Shown here one piece after another: positions 13,335-21,008 of a stretch of 64,000 nucleotides of DNA. The stretch's first letter is position 1; each line of letters starts with the position of its first letter. Both the position numbers and the translations under genes were made by a program. The stretch comes from Sulfuricystis multivorans (GTDB taxonomy: Bacteria; Pseudomonadota; Gammaproteobacteria; Burkholderiales; Rhodocyclaceae), in assembly GCF_003966565.1 (NCBI RefSeq), contig NZ_AP018718.1, positions 1,426,001-1,490,000 on the forward strand. The letters run 5' to 3'. The notes under the pieces were generated by a model, which saw only the letters and a list, made by a program, of their open reading frames with translations, was not told the DNA's origin and ran no database searches.

Positions 13335-13898
13335 TCAAAACCCGCGGCTGCGAATCTCCGGCCAGGCCTTGCCGAGGTAATAGCCCATCGACCACAGCGT
13401 GAGCAGCGCGGCAAGCCAGATCAGCGCCTCGCCAATCGCCGCAATGGGAATGCCGGGCAGCGGGTCGTAATAGAGCAGCATCGGGATCGCGAGCATCTGC
13501 GCGGTGGTCTTGAGCTTGCCGACGAACGAGACCGCGACACTCCTGGCCGCGCCCAGATGCGCCATCCATTCGCGCAAAGCGGAAATCGCGATCTCACGGC
13601 CGATGATGACGATCGCGACCAACGCATCGGCGCGCCCGAGCTGCACCAGCACGACGAGCGCCGCGGCAACCATCAATTTATCGGCCACCGGATCGAGAAA
13701 CGCACCAAAAGCGGAAGTCTGACCGAGCTTTCTGGCCAGCCAGCCATCGAACCAGTCGGTCACCGCCGCAATGGTGAATGCGACCGTGGCGATGAGATTC
13801 TGCTCGTAAAGCGGTAGCGGCAGATAAAACGCGCCGACGACGAGCGGAATCAGCACGATGCGTGCCCAGGTGAGAAGATTGGGCAAATTGAGCGGCAT
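13335..13898 (-). CDS. pgsA: CDP-diacylglycerol-glycerol-3-phosphate 3-phosphatidyltransferase
   Basis: Makes phosphatidylglycerophosphate, the first step to phosphatidylglycerol and cardiolipin, in the inner membrane. 187 residues with the CDP-alcohol phosphotransferase motif D-x2-D-G-x2-A-R...G-x3-D-x3-D, seen as DWFDGWLARKLGQTSAFGAF followed by LDPVADK, and several membrane helices. The start MPLNLPNLLTWARI was chosen over an ATG seven codons earlier, which would overlap the VapC-like gene; AAGG lies upstream. Its partner in the conserved uvrC-pgsA order is separated from it here by a toxin-antitoxin pair. Confidence 0.95.
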   Translation of the reverse strand: MPLNLPNLLTWARIVLIPLVVGAFYLPLPLYEQNLIATVAFTIAAVTDWFDGWLARKLGQTSAFGAFLDPVADKLMVAAALVVLVQLGRADALVAIVIIGREIAISALREWMAHLGAARSVAVSFVGKLKTTAQMLAIPMLLYYDPLPGIPIAAIGEALIWLAALLTLWSMGYYLGKAWPEIRSRGF

Positions 13899-13900
13899 GT

Positions 13901-14323
13901 TCAGCGCCTTGCGAGCCAAAGGCGTGGGGTGAGCGCTGCGACGACGGGCGCGGCACGCTCGATCATTTCGTCATCCAAGCTCACGAGCGGCTCGCACCGC
14001 AAGGCGGCCAGCGCGACATAGACGGCATCCCCACCCCGCAGGCGCAGCTCGGCCGCCAGACGTGCCGCTTCGTTGGCCAGCGTCACATCGATGGCTACCC
14101 CATTGACCCATGTTTTGGCTGCAATCGTGTCAACGACCTTCTGCCCCTGGGCGGCATCCTGACAGCGCCGCGCCACCGCGCCGGCAATTTCCGCCCACGC
14201 CAGCAAGGGCACGGTCGCGATGCTCTGCTCCAGCACGAGCCGATGGAGGAAATCGAGACAATCGCGGTGGCGCGGCTCGTCTTGCAGCACGCTGGCGATC
14301 CACACCGAAGCATCGACGATCAT
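13901..14323 (-). CDS. PIN-domain ribonuclease, VapC-like toxin
   Basis: 140 residues with the PIN-domain plan: MIVDASVWIASVL at the N-terminus (first acidic residue D4), a central Glu in LLAWAEIAGAVARR, and C-terminal RGGDAVYVALAAL plus SLDDEMIERA, supplying the other acidic residues. VapC toxins cleave RNA. The ATG shares one base with the stop of the upstream ribbon-helix-helix gene (TGATG), typical of vapBC. It ends 2 bp before the pgsA ATG. Confidence 0.9.
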   Translation of the reverse strand: MIVDASVWIASVLQDEPRHRDCLDFLHRLVLEQSIATVPLLAWAEIAGAVARRCQDAAQGQKVVDTIAAKTWVNGVAIDVTLANEAARLAAELRLRGGDAVYVALAALRCEPLVSLDDEMIERAAPVVAALTPRLWLARR

Positions 14324-14604
14324 CAGTCGAAATCCCGGCGTGCCTCGCGTAACGCTGCCACGGCATCCTGCGGCCCCTGCCAGCGCGGCGCAACCTCGGC
14401 CGCCAGTCGTTCGAGTTCGGCGACGAAAGCTTCGGCCTCTTTTCGCCGCGATGTCTCATCCATGTCTTTGATGGCCGACGCCCCTGCCCCCACTTCACGT
14501 TGCAGCAGATTCGTCAGCCAATCCTTGACGCTCTGCCCCTTCAAAGCCGCAGTCGCCTTGACCTGTCGATACAAATCGTCGGGCAGTTCCAGTGTGGTTT
14601 TCAT
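14323..14604 (-). CDS. Ribbon-helix-helix antitoxin, VapB-like
   Basis: 93 residues. The N-terminal MKTTLELPDDLYRQVKATAA is a ribbon-helix-helix DNA-binding segment; the acidic, Glu- and Trp-containing C-terminus would wrap the toxin. The start MKTT was chosen over an ATG four codons upstream because it matches the usual onset of the beta strand. Upstream is the end of the uvrC region's opposite neighbour gap (14605-14649), which holds AT-rich ATAAATATGGATTTATGG, a possible promoter/operator for autoregulation. Confidence 0.85.
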   Translation of the reverse strand: MKTTLELPDDLYRQVKATAALKGQSVKDWLTNLLQREVGAGASAIKDMDETSRRKEAEAFVAELERLAAEVAPRWQGPQDAVAALREARRDFD

Positions 14605-14649
14605 GCCAAGTCCCATAAATATGGATTTATGGCCAATGCTAGACAGGGT

Positions 14650-16440
14650 TCAAGCCGAATGCAAGCTGCGGTAGATGTTTTCCGCCAGATGCCGGCTGAT
14701 GCCGGGCACCCGGCACAGATCCTCGACCGTGGCTGCTTTCACTCCCTCCAGTCCGCCGAAATGGGCGAGCAAGCTGCGCCGGCGAGCCGGACCGATGCCG
14801 GCCACCTCTTCCAACGCCGAACGCCCGCGCGCCTTGGCGCGCCGCGCGCGATGGCCGACGATCGCGAAGCGATGCGCCTCGTCGCGAATCTCCAGGATCA
14901 GATGGAAGCCGGCGTCGTCAACGCCCAATTCTAGCGGCTGCTTGCGCCCATGCACGAACAAGGTTTCCAGGCCGGACTTGCGTCCCTCGCCCTTGGCAAT
15001 GCCGACGCTTAGGATGTCGGAAAGTCCCAGCTCGGCGAACACCTCGCGCGCCACGGCGTGCTGGCCCTTGCCGCCGTCGATCAAGACCAAATCGGGACGT
15101 GCCGTCTCGGAGCCGCCGAGTTTCTCGTAGCGCCGCTTGAGCGCCTGGCGCATCGCCGCGTAATCGTCGCCCGGCGTGACGCCGGCAATGTTGAAGCGGC
15201 GATATTCGCTTTTTTTCATCGCGCCATCGACGCAGACGACGCAGGAAGCCACCGTGCCCTCGCCCATCGTATGACTGATGTCGAAGCACTCGATGCGGCG
15301 CGGCGCCTCGGGCAAATCGAGCGCGGCGCGCAAGGCTTCCAGCCGCTCGGCGGCGCGGCCGCGGCTTTGCCGGCGCATCGCCAGCGCAAGACGCGCATTG
15401 TTCCTCGCCATCTCGAGCCAAGCGCGCTCCATCGCGTTCTTCGCCGTACCGATGGCAAGCCCCGCCGGCGCTTCTTCCAACGGCCACGGCTCGACGATCA
15501 ACCGCGGCGGCGCAGTATGGTCGGCATAGTGCTGTTCGAGGAAGGCGATCAGCCCCTCTGCGGCAGCTGCCTCACCCTCCATCTGCGGAAAATACGCCCG
15601 ATCGCCCAGATGCAGCCCGCCGCGCACCATCGCCAGATTGACGCACAGCTCGCCGTGCTCGCTCACCGCGACGACGATATCGACATCGAGCGCCTTCGTC
15701 GCGCTCACATACTGGCGATGCAGCACCGCCTGCAAGGCGCGAATCTGGTCGCGCAAGACGGCCGCCTGCTCGAAGCGCAATGCCGCGGCGGCATCTTCCA
15801 TCTGCTGGGTGAGCCGCTCGATCACCTCGCCATGCCGCCCCTTCAGGAAAGCCTCGGCCAAGCGCACATCCTCGGCATAGTCCTCGGCCGAGACGAGCCC
15901 CACACACGGCGCCTTGCAGCGACCGATTTGATACAACAGACACGGCCGGGAACGGTGCGCGAACACCGCCTCCTCGCAGGTGCGCAAGCGGAAGGTCTTC
16001 TGGATCAACTGAATCGCCTCACGCACCGCCAGACTGCTGGGATAAGGCCCGAAATAGCGCGATTTCTTCTCGAAAGCGCCACGATGATAGAAAAGGCGCG
16101 GGAACATGCCGCCGGAAAGCCCAATGTAGGCATAAGACTTGTCATCGCGGAACAGGATGTTGTATTTCGGCTTGAGCGTCTTGATCAGCGTATTTTCGAG
16201 GATCAACGCCTCGGCCTCGGAGCGCGTCGCAGTCGTCTCGACCCCGACGACCTGCTGCAGCATCAGCCTGATGCGCGGGCTGTGATCGCTCTTCTGGAAA
16301 TAGCTCGAAACCCGCTTCTTCAGGTTTTTCGCCTTGCCGACGTAGAGCACCGCGCCGTCGCGCGCGAGCATCCGATACACCCCCGGCGCTTCGGTCAGGG
16401 TAGCAAGAAAAGTTTTGGGGTCGAAAACGAAATCGTTCAT
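14650..16440 (-). CDS. uvrC: UvrABC system protein C (excinuclease subunit)
   Basis: Makes both incisions in nucleotide excision repair. 596 residues: GIY-YIG nuclease domain at the N-terminus (APGVYRMLARDGAVLYVGKA), a Cys-containing linker (FAHRSRPCLLYQIGRCKAPC), the UVR helix pair near residue 200, an RNase H-like C-terminal nuclease (DLVLIDGGKGQ), and helix-hairpin-helix motifs at the end (EEVAGIGPARRRSLLAHFGG). Start MNDFVFDPKTFLATL is canonical. It lies immediately downstream of the broken integron integrase. Confidence 0.97.
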   Translation of the reverse strand: MNDFVFDPKTFLATLTEAPGVYRMLARDGAVLYVGKAKNLKKRVSSYFQKSDHSPRIRLMLQQVVGVETTATRSEAEALILENTLIKTLKPKYNILFRDDKSYAYIGLSGGMFPRLFYHRGAFEKKSRYFGPYPSSLAVREAIQLIQKTFRLRTCEEAVFAHRSRPCLLYQIGRCKAPCVGLVSAEDYAEDVRLAEAFLKGRHGEVIERLTQQMEDAAAALRFEQAAVLRDQIRALQAVLHRQYVSATKALDVDIVVAVSEHGELCVNLAMVRGGLHLGDRAYFPQMEGEAAAAEGLIAFLEQHYADHTAPPRLIVEPWPLEEAPAGLAIGTAKNAMERAWLEMARNNARLALAMRRQSRGRAAERLEALRAALDLPEAPRRIECFDISHTMGEGTVASCVVCVDGAMKKSEYRRFNIAGVTPGDDYAAMRQALKRRYEKLGGSETARPDLVLIDGGKGQHAVAREVFAELGLSDILSVGIAKGEGRKSGLETLFVHGRKQPLELGVDDAGFHLILEIRDEAHRFAIVGHRARRAKARGRSALEEVAGIGPARRRSLLAHFGGLEGVKAATVEDLCRVPGISRHLAENIYRSLHSA

Positions 16441-16471
16441 CGTAAAAAATCGGCGCTGGCGAAACGGCAGC

Positions 16472-17029
16472 TCAGAACCGATCCAGCGGGCTCAGAACCC
16501 TGCGCCCGCCGCGATCGAGCACGTGGGTGTAGATCATCGTCGTGCGCACATCGCTGTGACCCAGAAGCTCCTGCACCGTGCGGATGTCATGGCCGGATTC
16601 GAGCAGATGCGTGGCAAAGGAATGACGCAGCGTGTGGGGTGTGGCACAGCTTGGCCAGCCGTGCGGCCACCACCGCCTTCTTCATCGCCCGCTGCAGGAG
16701 ATTCTCATCGATGTGATGCCGGCGAAGAACGCCACTGCGTGGATCAACCGAGTGCGATCCCGAGCAGAACACATACTGCCAGCCCCATGCGCTGGCCGCA
16801 AGCGGATATTTCCTTGCCAGCCTACCCCCAGCTCGCGCGGGTAGCACTTGCCAAGCAAGAGGATGAAGCGCCGTATCCAATGCGCATATTGATTTTCCGT
16901 GCGGATCGAGTAATGTTTCATCCGCAGCCGTGCCCGCACCTGGTCGAGCAGTTTCGGCGGCCTGGGGGCGTCGGGCGAAGCGGTAGGTGTGATATCTGGA
17001 GAAGGCATAGACGAAGCCATACGATTCAA
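16472..17029 (-). pseudogene. Integron integrase (IntI-type tyrosine recombinase), deleted and frameshifted
   Basis: Three blocks in three frames resemble one integrase. (1) From 17029: PPKLLDQVRARLRMKHYSIR, the N-terminal SAM-like domain. (2) Near 16820-16650: KYP..ASAWGWQYVF and SVDPRSGVLRRHHIDEN, the insertion characteristic of integron integrases. (3) From about 16650 to the stop at 16472: [38 protein letters not shown], with catalytic Arg, His and Tyr. About 130 central residues are missing between blocks 1 and 2, and a small frameshift lies near 16645. It cannot be functional. Confidence 0.88.
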
Positions 17030-17097
17030 TCGGTTGCTTTGGTTTCGGCTTAGTAGACATTCCGACCATAGGATTTATACACCTTTTTCTGTGTTCA

Positions 17098-17110
17098 CTA
17101 GACGTTATGT
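17098..17110. other. Candidate attI/cassette boundary
   Basis: ACTAGACGTTATG lies between the integrase start and the first cassette gene. GTTATGT at 17104-17110 fits five or six of the seven GTTRRRY core-site positions, and the first cassette gene begins 19 bp later, the usual spacing. This is inferred from position; the attI integrase sites were not resolved. Confidence 0.4.
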
Positions 17111-17128
17111 TCTTTCTGGAGTTGAAGC

Positions 17129-17827
17129 GTGAGAGGTAATGTCATCTCCTACATTGAAATGTGCCAGAAAGAGGGCACGAGTTTGCAACGAGGGATGAAT
17201 TTTCGCCTGAGGGGACGTCACTCAGTCATTCTTATGTCCGTTCGTCCTAATTCCCCGTATCGAGACGAGGTTCAGGATGACGGCGCTGTACTGATATACG
17301 AAGGGCATGATGAGCCAAAACGAAAAGGCATTTCTGACCCAAAATCTCTCGATCAACCAGAGCGGCAACCTGGAGGCACTCTTACTGAGAACGGTAAGTT
17401 TCACCGAGCCGCACAACTGTTCAAAGCAGGAAAAAAAGGGCCTGATATTGTTCAGGTATACGAAAAGATCAAAGCCGGTATTTGGACCGACAACGGATTC
17501 TTCCATCTCGTCGATTCTTGGATCGAGAACGACGGCATTAGGAACGTTTTCAAATTCAAACTCGTGGCTGTAGAAGGCGTATCTGACGAATCAGCACCAG
17601 AAGATGATGTCAATCGTCTGGTTGAGCCTAGTCGCATTATCCCAACTAACGTAAAGCTTGAAGTATGGGCTCGCGACGGTGGCAAATGCGTGATGTGCGG
17701 AGCAACCGATGAACTGCACTTTGATCACATCCTCCCCTTCTCGAAGGGTGGCACATCGCTGAAAGCTGAGAATATCCAGCTACTCTGTGCACGCCATAAT
17801 CTAAGAAAAAGTGCGAAGATTGAATGA
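17129..17827 (+). CDS. SRA/YDG-like plus HNH endonuclease (integron cassette gene)
   Basis: 232 residues. The N-terminal part (about 27-155) resembles SRA/YDG modified-base-binding domains: GRHSVILMSVRPNSPYRD, GAVLIYEGHDEP, GIWTDNGFFHLVDSW and NVFKFKLV. The C-terminal HNH domain (about 175-230) has VWARDGGKCVMCGATDELH, FDHILPFSKGGTS and NIQLLCARHNLRKS, with Cys pairs and the catalytic His. Such fusions are known as type IV-like restriction enzymes acting on modified DNA; this role is inferred here. The GTG start has GGAG 8 bp upstream. Its stop is followed at once by half an attC. Base composition is lower in GC than the flanking core genes. Confidence 0.82.
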   Translation: MRGNVISYIEMCQKEGTSLQRGMNFRLRGRHSVILMSVRPNSPYRDEVQDDGAVLIYEGHDEPKRKGISDPKSLDQPERQPGGTLTENGKFHRAAQLFKAGKKGPDIVQVYEKIKAGIWTDNGFFHLVDSWIENDGIRNVFKFKLVAVEGVSDESAPEDDVNRLVEPSRIIPTNVKLEVWARDGGKCVMCGATDELHFDHILPFSKGGTSLKAENIQLLCARHNLRKSAKIE

Positions 17828-17834
17828 AAAACGA

Positions 17835-17879
17835 ACATAACAGGTCGTTCCAGCGGACCGACAAAAAGCTATGTTTTTT
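17835..17879 (+). other. attC site, left half only (cut by IS256-type insertion)
   Basis: ACATAAC (R''-like, 6 of 7) is followed by AGGTCGTTCCAGCGGACCGA, the usual left arm of attC sites, starting 8 bp after the HNH stop. The expected right arm with GTTRRRY is absent; the IS element begins at 17880. Confidence 0.65.
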
Positions 17880-19306
17880 GGAGCCTATCCAGAATTTTGT
17901 GTGTGAGGCATACCATGAGACCTGAAAGGAGGCGGTATGCCGAGCATCAAGAAGACGAAAGTAGCGCCGGTGGTTGAGGCGCCGTATCAAATCAAGCGGG
18001 AAGTGCTGGAGGAACTGATCCCTGGGCCGATGACGGCCGAAGGCGTCGAGTCGATCTTCCGGCAAATCAAGAAAGCGCTGCTGGAACGGGCGCTGAACGC
18101 CGAACTGACCCATCATCTGGGCTACGCCAAGGGCGAAGCGCCCACGGAAGCCGGCAACCACCGCAACGGCAGCAGTCCCAAGACCGTGCTGACCGATGAC
18201 GGGCCGCTGACACTGGATATTCCCCGCGACCGGATGGGCAGTTTCGAGCCGCAAATCATCGGCAAGCACGAACGGCGCTTCACCGGCTTCGACGACAAGA
18301 TCGTTTCCATGGACGCCCGAGGCATGAGCGTACGCGAGATTCAGGGGCATCTGCTGGAAATGTACGCCGTCGAAGTCTCGCCCCAGTTCATCTCCGACGT
18401 CACCGACGCAGTGATGGCTGAGGTGACGCAATGGCAGAACCGGCCGCTTGAGCCGATGTATCCGGTGGTGTTCTTCGATTGCCTGCGCGTCAAGATTCGC
18501 GATGAGGGCACGGTCAGGAACAAAGCGGTCTATCTGGCCCTGGGCGTGCTGCCCGACGGTAGCCGCGATGTGCTCGGGCTGTGGATCGAGCAGACGGAAG
18601 GCGCCAAGTTCTGGCTCAAAGTCTTCAACGAATTGCGTAACCGGGGCGTGCAGGACATCCTGATTGCCGTGGTCGATGGTTTGAAGGGGTTCCCGGAGTC
18701 CATCGAAACGGCGTTTCCGCGGGCGACGGTGCAAACCTGCATCGTGCATCTGATCCGCAATTCGCTCGACGATGTCAGCTGGACGATCCGCAAGGTGGTG
18801 GCCGCGCCCTGCGCCCGGTCTATACGGCACCGACCGAAGCGGCAGCCCGCGAAGCGTTGGCCGCCTTCGAGAATGGCGAATGGGGCCAGAAGCATCCGAC
18901 CATCGCGGCCGCCTGGCACCGCAACTGGGAGCGGGTGATCCCGTTCTTCGCCTTCCCGCTGGACATCCCCGCGTGATCTACACGACGAACGCCATCGAAA
19001 GCCTGCATATGCGCCTGCGCAAGATCATCAAGACCCGCGGCCACTTTCCCAGCGACGAGGCCGCAATCAAGCTACTCTGGCTGGCGTTGCGCAACATCAC
19101 GGCCGACTGGGGCAAGGCCGCCAAGGAATGGAAGGCCGCGATGAATCAATTCGCCATCTTCTATGCCGAACGCTTTACCGAGGCCCGGGGATAGAATGAC
19201 CACCGACTTTCCCACCGCGCCGCTCGCCCCAGGCCATACAAGGGCCGGCGGCGGCACCGTGGAAAAGTCCCTCTCCGCCTCACACACAAAATTTCTGATA
19301 CGCCCC
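17880..19306 (+). mobile_element. IS256-family insertion sequence
   Basis: About 1.43 kb with imperfect terminal inverted repeats of ~30 bp sharing ATTTTGTGTGTGAGGC; the left end reads GGAGCCTATCCAGA and the right, inverted, GGGGCGTATCAGAA. It holds one transposase gene broken by frameshifts. No direct repeat was found at the two ends: the left side is attC DNA and the right side is an IS5-type remnant, so a deletion or recombination has removed one flank. Confidence 0.85.
17937..19194 (+). pseudogene. IS256-family transposase, two frameshifts
   Basis: The reading frame runs MPSIKKTKVAPVVEAPYQ to about residue 280 and includes AELTHHLGYAKGEA, the first catalytic Asp in FFDCLRVKIRDEG and the second in VVDGLKGFPESI. 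At about 18800 the frame shifts (continuing RPVYTAPTEAAAREALAAF, then AFPLDIP) and shifts again near 18970 to VIYTTNAIESLHMRLRKI, which contains the catalytic Glu. Restored length would be about 400-420 residues, normal for the family. RBS AAAGGAGG precedes the ATG. The enzyme is presumably inactive unless the shifts are sequencing errors. Confidence 0.88.
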
Positions 19307-19690
19307 ACGGCCGGCCAATGTTCCCGATAGTGATGCAGTTCCCAACCTCCTGCATGGCAACGAAACCCGCTGCTACGGTGACAGTGCCTACCGGGGCAAG
19401 GCGCGGCGAGAGCGTCTGAAAGAAATCGCCCCCGCGCCAAGGACTTCACCAACAAGCGGGCGTACCGCAATGCGCCTCTGTCCGATGCCGACAAGGAGAC
19501 GAACCGGCGCAAGTCCAGCATCCGTGCCAAGGTCGAGCATCCCTTCCTGATCCTCAAACGCTTGTGGGGCTTCGCCAAGGTCCGCTATCGCGGCCTGGCG
19601 AAGAATGCCAACCGCGCCTTCGCCCTGCTGGCCGCGATCAATCTGCTCAAGCACGGCAGACCCCTGACAGGAGAGGTGCGTCCGGCATGA
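19307..19690 (+). pseudogene. IS5-type transposase remnant, 5'-truncated and frameshifted
   Basis: Encodes the C-terminal part of an IS5-group DDE transposase: HGNETRCYGDSAYRGKARRE with the second Asp, then after a frameshift near 19435 AKDFTNKRAYRNAPLSDADK and SIRAKVEHPFLILKRLWGF with the catalytic Glu. It ends at TGA 19688-19690. The 5' half is missing where the IS256-type element begins. The following ~100 bp up to 19791 contains no recognised inverted-repeat end or gene. Confidence 0.85.
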
Positions 19691-19791
19691 GCCCAATACC
19701 GGGGAATACACCCAGCTTCCATCTCCCAGAGAGCCTTTCCACGATGAAATGTGGTCGCGTTTCGCCATTTCGTCTCAATTCACCACCGTCA

Positions 19792-20301
19792 ATGAAAATC
19801 TCGGCGGCTTGTTCAGTGTTTCCTAAGCTGAATCTGTTGTTACTGATCTCTTTACTCAGCGTACCAGCTGCGTCCTTCGCAGGATGGTTTGGCCCAAGCA
19901 ATTACGATGAGTGCATTTTGGAATCGATGAAAGGGGTTACCAGCGATGTGGCCGCAAGAATGGTTGCGCGTTCATGCCGGGAGAAATTCCCAGACAAGCC
20001 AAAGGCTCAACCGAGATCACGCGAGTTGAATTCTTCTGAGTTGGACCAGATCACAGGACGGGCAGGGATTTCTTTTGGCGATTACTTCGGCGGAACTCTA
20101 TACAACGGCAATGGCGGTATAACTATTTCGCAAATTACTGTTGTTGCAACAACGAAAGAAGGGAAGAAAGATGTTTCTCGAACATACGTTACTGATGTAA
20201 GCATCCCGCCCCAAACTACAGCCGATTTCCATTTCATCATTGTCAAAGGGGACGAGGGGTCAGATTATTCGTGGGGTATCGTAGCTGGGCGTGGATACTA
20301 G
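19792..20301 (+). CDS. Small exported protein of unknown function (integron cassette gene)
   Basis: 169 residues with a signal peptide (LNLLLLISLLSVPAASFAG, cleavage near SFA-G). The mature part has YDECILESMKGVTSDVAA and ARSCREKF with two Cys, then a beta-rich C-terminal half (ISQITVVATTKEGKK, SIPPQTTADFHFII). I do not recognise a function. The start at ATG 19792 was chosen because it places the hydrophobic segment correctly; an in-frame ATG at 19744 would add 16 residues. It is followed 4 bp after its stop by an attC, so it is a gene cassette. Codon use is less GC-rich than in the core genes. Confidence 0.7.
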   Translation: MKISAACSVFPKLNLLLLISLLSVPAASFAGWFGPSNYDECILESMKGVTSDVAARMVARSCREKFPDKPKAQPRSRELNSSELDQITGRAGISFGDYFGGTLYNGNGGITISQITVVATTKEGKKDVSRTYVTDVSIPPQTTADFHFIIVKGDEGSDYSWGIVAGRGY

Positions 20302-20305
20302 TTCT

Positions 20306-20376
20306 CTAAAACTTCGATCAAGCAGGACGCTCCGCCGAAAAGCACGGCTCCGTGCCCCTTACCTTCAACGTTGGCC
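20306..20376 (+). other. attC recombination site
   Basis: 71 bp from CTAAAAC (R''-like) to GTTGGCC (R', 6 of 7 of GTTRRRY). Between them are the arms TTCGATCAAGCAGGACGC and CCCCTTACCTTCAAC around a CGGCTCCGTG-type loop, the usual layout of attC. It separates the exported-protein cassette from the hicAB cassette. Confidence 0.75.
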
Positions 20377-20406
20377 CCATGAGAAGGGCCATGGCATACT
20401 TGGCGC

Positions 20407-20595
20407 ATGAAAGTTACCGACGTTTTGGAGCTTCTACGTAAAGATGGCTGGGAGCTGGTTGCAATCAGAGGTAGCTATCGTCAGTTCAAACATTCCACGA
20501 AGCCTGGGCGCGTAACTGTAGCCGGAAAACCAAGCGCTGATTTGGCAGCGGGAACACTCAACAGCATTCTCAAACAAGCGTCTTTGAAAGGTTGA
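20407..20595 (+). CDS. hicA: HicA-like mRNA interferase (toxin), with altered catalytic His
   Basis: 62 residues with the double-stranded-RNA-binding-like HicA fold: MKVTDVLELLRKDGWELV, then GSYRQFKHSTKPGRVTV, and GTLNSILKQASL. In most relatives the segment reads GSHxQ, where the His is the catalytic residue of the RNase; here it is Tyr. The downstream His in FKH remains. The toxin may therefore be weakened or dead (inference). It lies 30 bp after an attC and 4 bp before hicB. Confidence 0.88.
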   Translation: MKVTDVLELLRKDGWELVAIRGSYRQFKHSTKPGRVTVAGKPSADLAAGTLNSILKQASLKG

Positions 20596-20599
20596 TCTT

Positions 20600-20854
20600 A
20601 TGCGTTATGCCATCGTTATTGAAAAGGCCGGTAGCAATTATTCCGGGTATTCTCCCGATTTGCCTGGCTGTGTGGCGACCGGCACTTCCATCGAGGAAGC
20701 GGAAACCGAGCTTCTCGCTGCAATCCAGTTTCATCTTGAAGGTCTACGCGAAGACGGGTTGGCTCCTCCGCCAGCACAAAGCATCGTCGAGTATATGTTT
20801 GTTCCGGACCAACCCAGCGCTCCAGTGGACGCGCCGCAAGCGGCGCGCCCCTGA
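20600..20854 (+). CDS. hicB: HicB-like antitoxin
   Basis: 84 residues with the HicB partial RNase H-like fold: MRYAIVIEKAGSNYSGYSPD, LPGCVATGTSIEEAE, IQFHLEGLREDGLAPPPAQS. There is no C-terminal ribbon-helix-helix or helix-turn-helix DNA-binding domain, so it is the short form. The last residues, DQPSAPVDAPQAARP, are encoded by the attC that ends the cassette, a common feature of cassette genes. Confidence 0.9.
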   Translation: MRYAIVIEKAGSNYSGYSPDLPGCVATGTSIEEAETELLAAIQFHLEGLREDGLAPPPAQSIVEYMFVPDQPSAPVDAPQAARP

Positions 20855-20869
20855 GCTTCGACGTTAGAC
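20807..20869 (+). other. attC recombination site ending the hicAB cassette
   Basis: 63 bp from GACCAAC (R''-like) to a perfect R' GTTAGAC. The centre is a strong hairpin (GGACGCGCCGC-AAGC-GGCGCGCCC) between arms CCAGCGCTCCAG and CTGAGCTTCG. It overlaps the 3' end of hicB. It is the last recognisable element of the cassette array. Confidence 0.85.
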
Positions 20870-20902
20870 GGTTTGGCCCGAGGACATGTTTTGCGCTCTT
20901 CC

Positions 20903-20926
20903 GTGCCGTCTCGCCAGCGCCGACTT
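20903..20926 (+). repeat. Dispersed 24-bp repeat, intergenic copy
   Basis: Exact match over CCGTCTCGCCAGCGCCGA to copies in pyrG and fabH. It lies just after the last attC and before earP, in a 139-bp gap (20870-21008) that otherwise shows no gene. Confidence 0.7.
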
Positions 20927-21008
20927 CCGCGCTCCGGTCGAGCGTTGGGTTTTGCTTTTCCTCTGGTCTTCGTCGCTAGCGTCGTCCTGCTGAACGAATC
21001 CCCTTCCC

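Noticed and set aside
16472-17029. XerC/XerD recombinase instead of integron integrase
   Set aside because: The AWGWQYVF and DPRSGVLRRHH stretches belong to the integron-integrase insertion, and attC-like sites follow.
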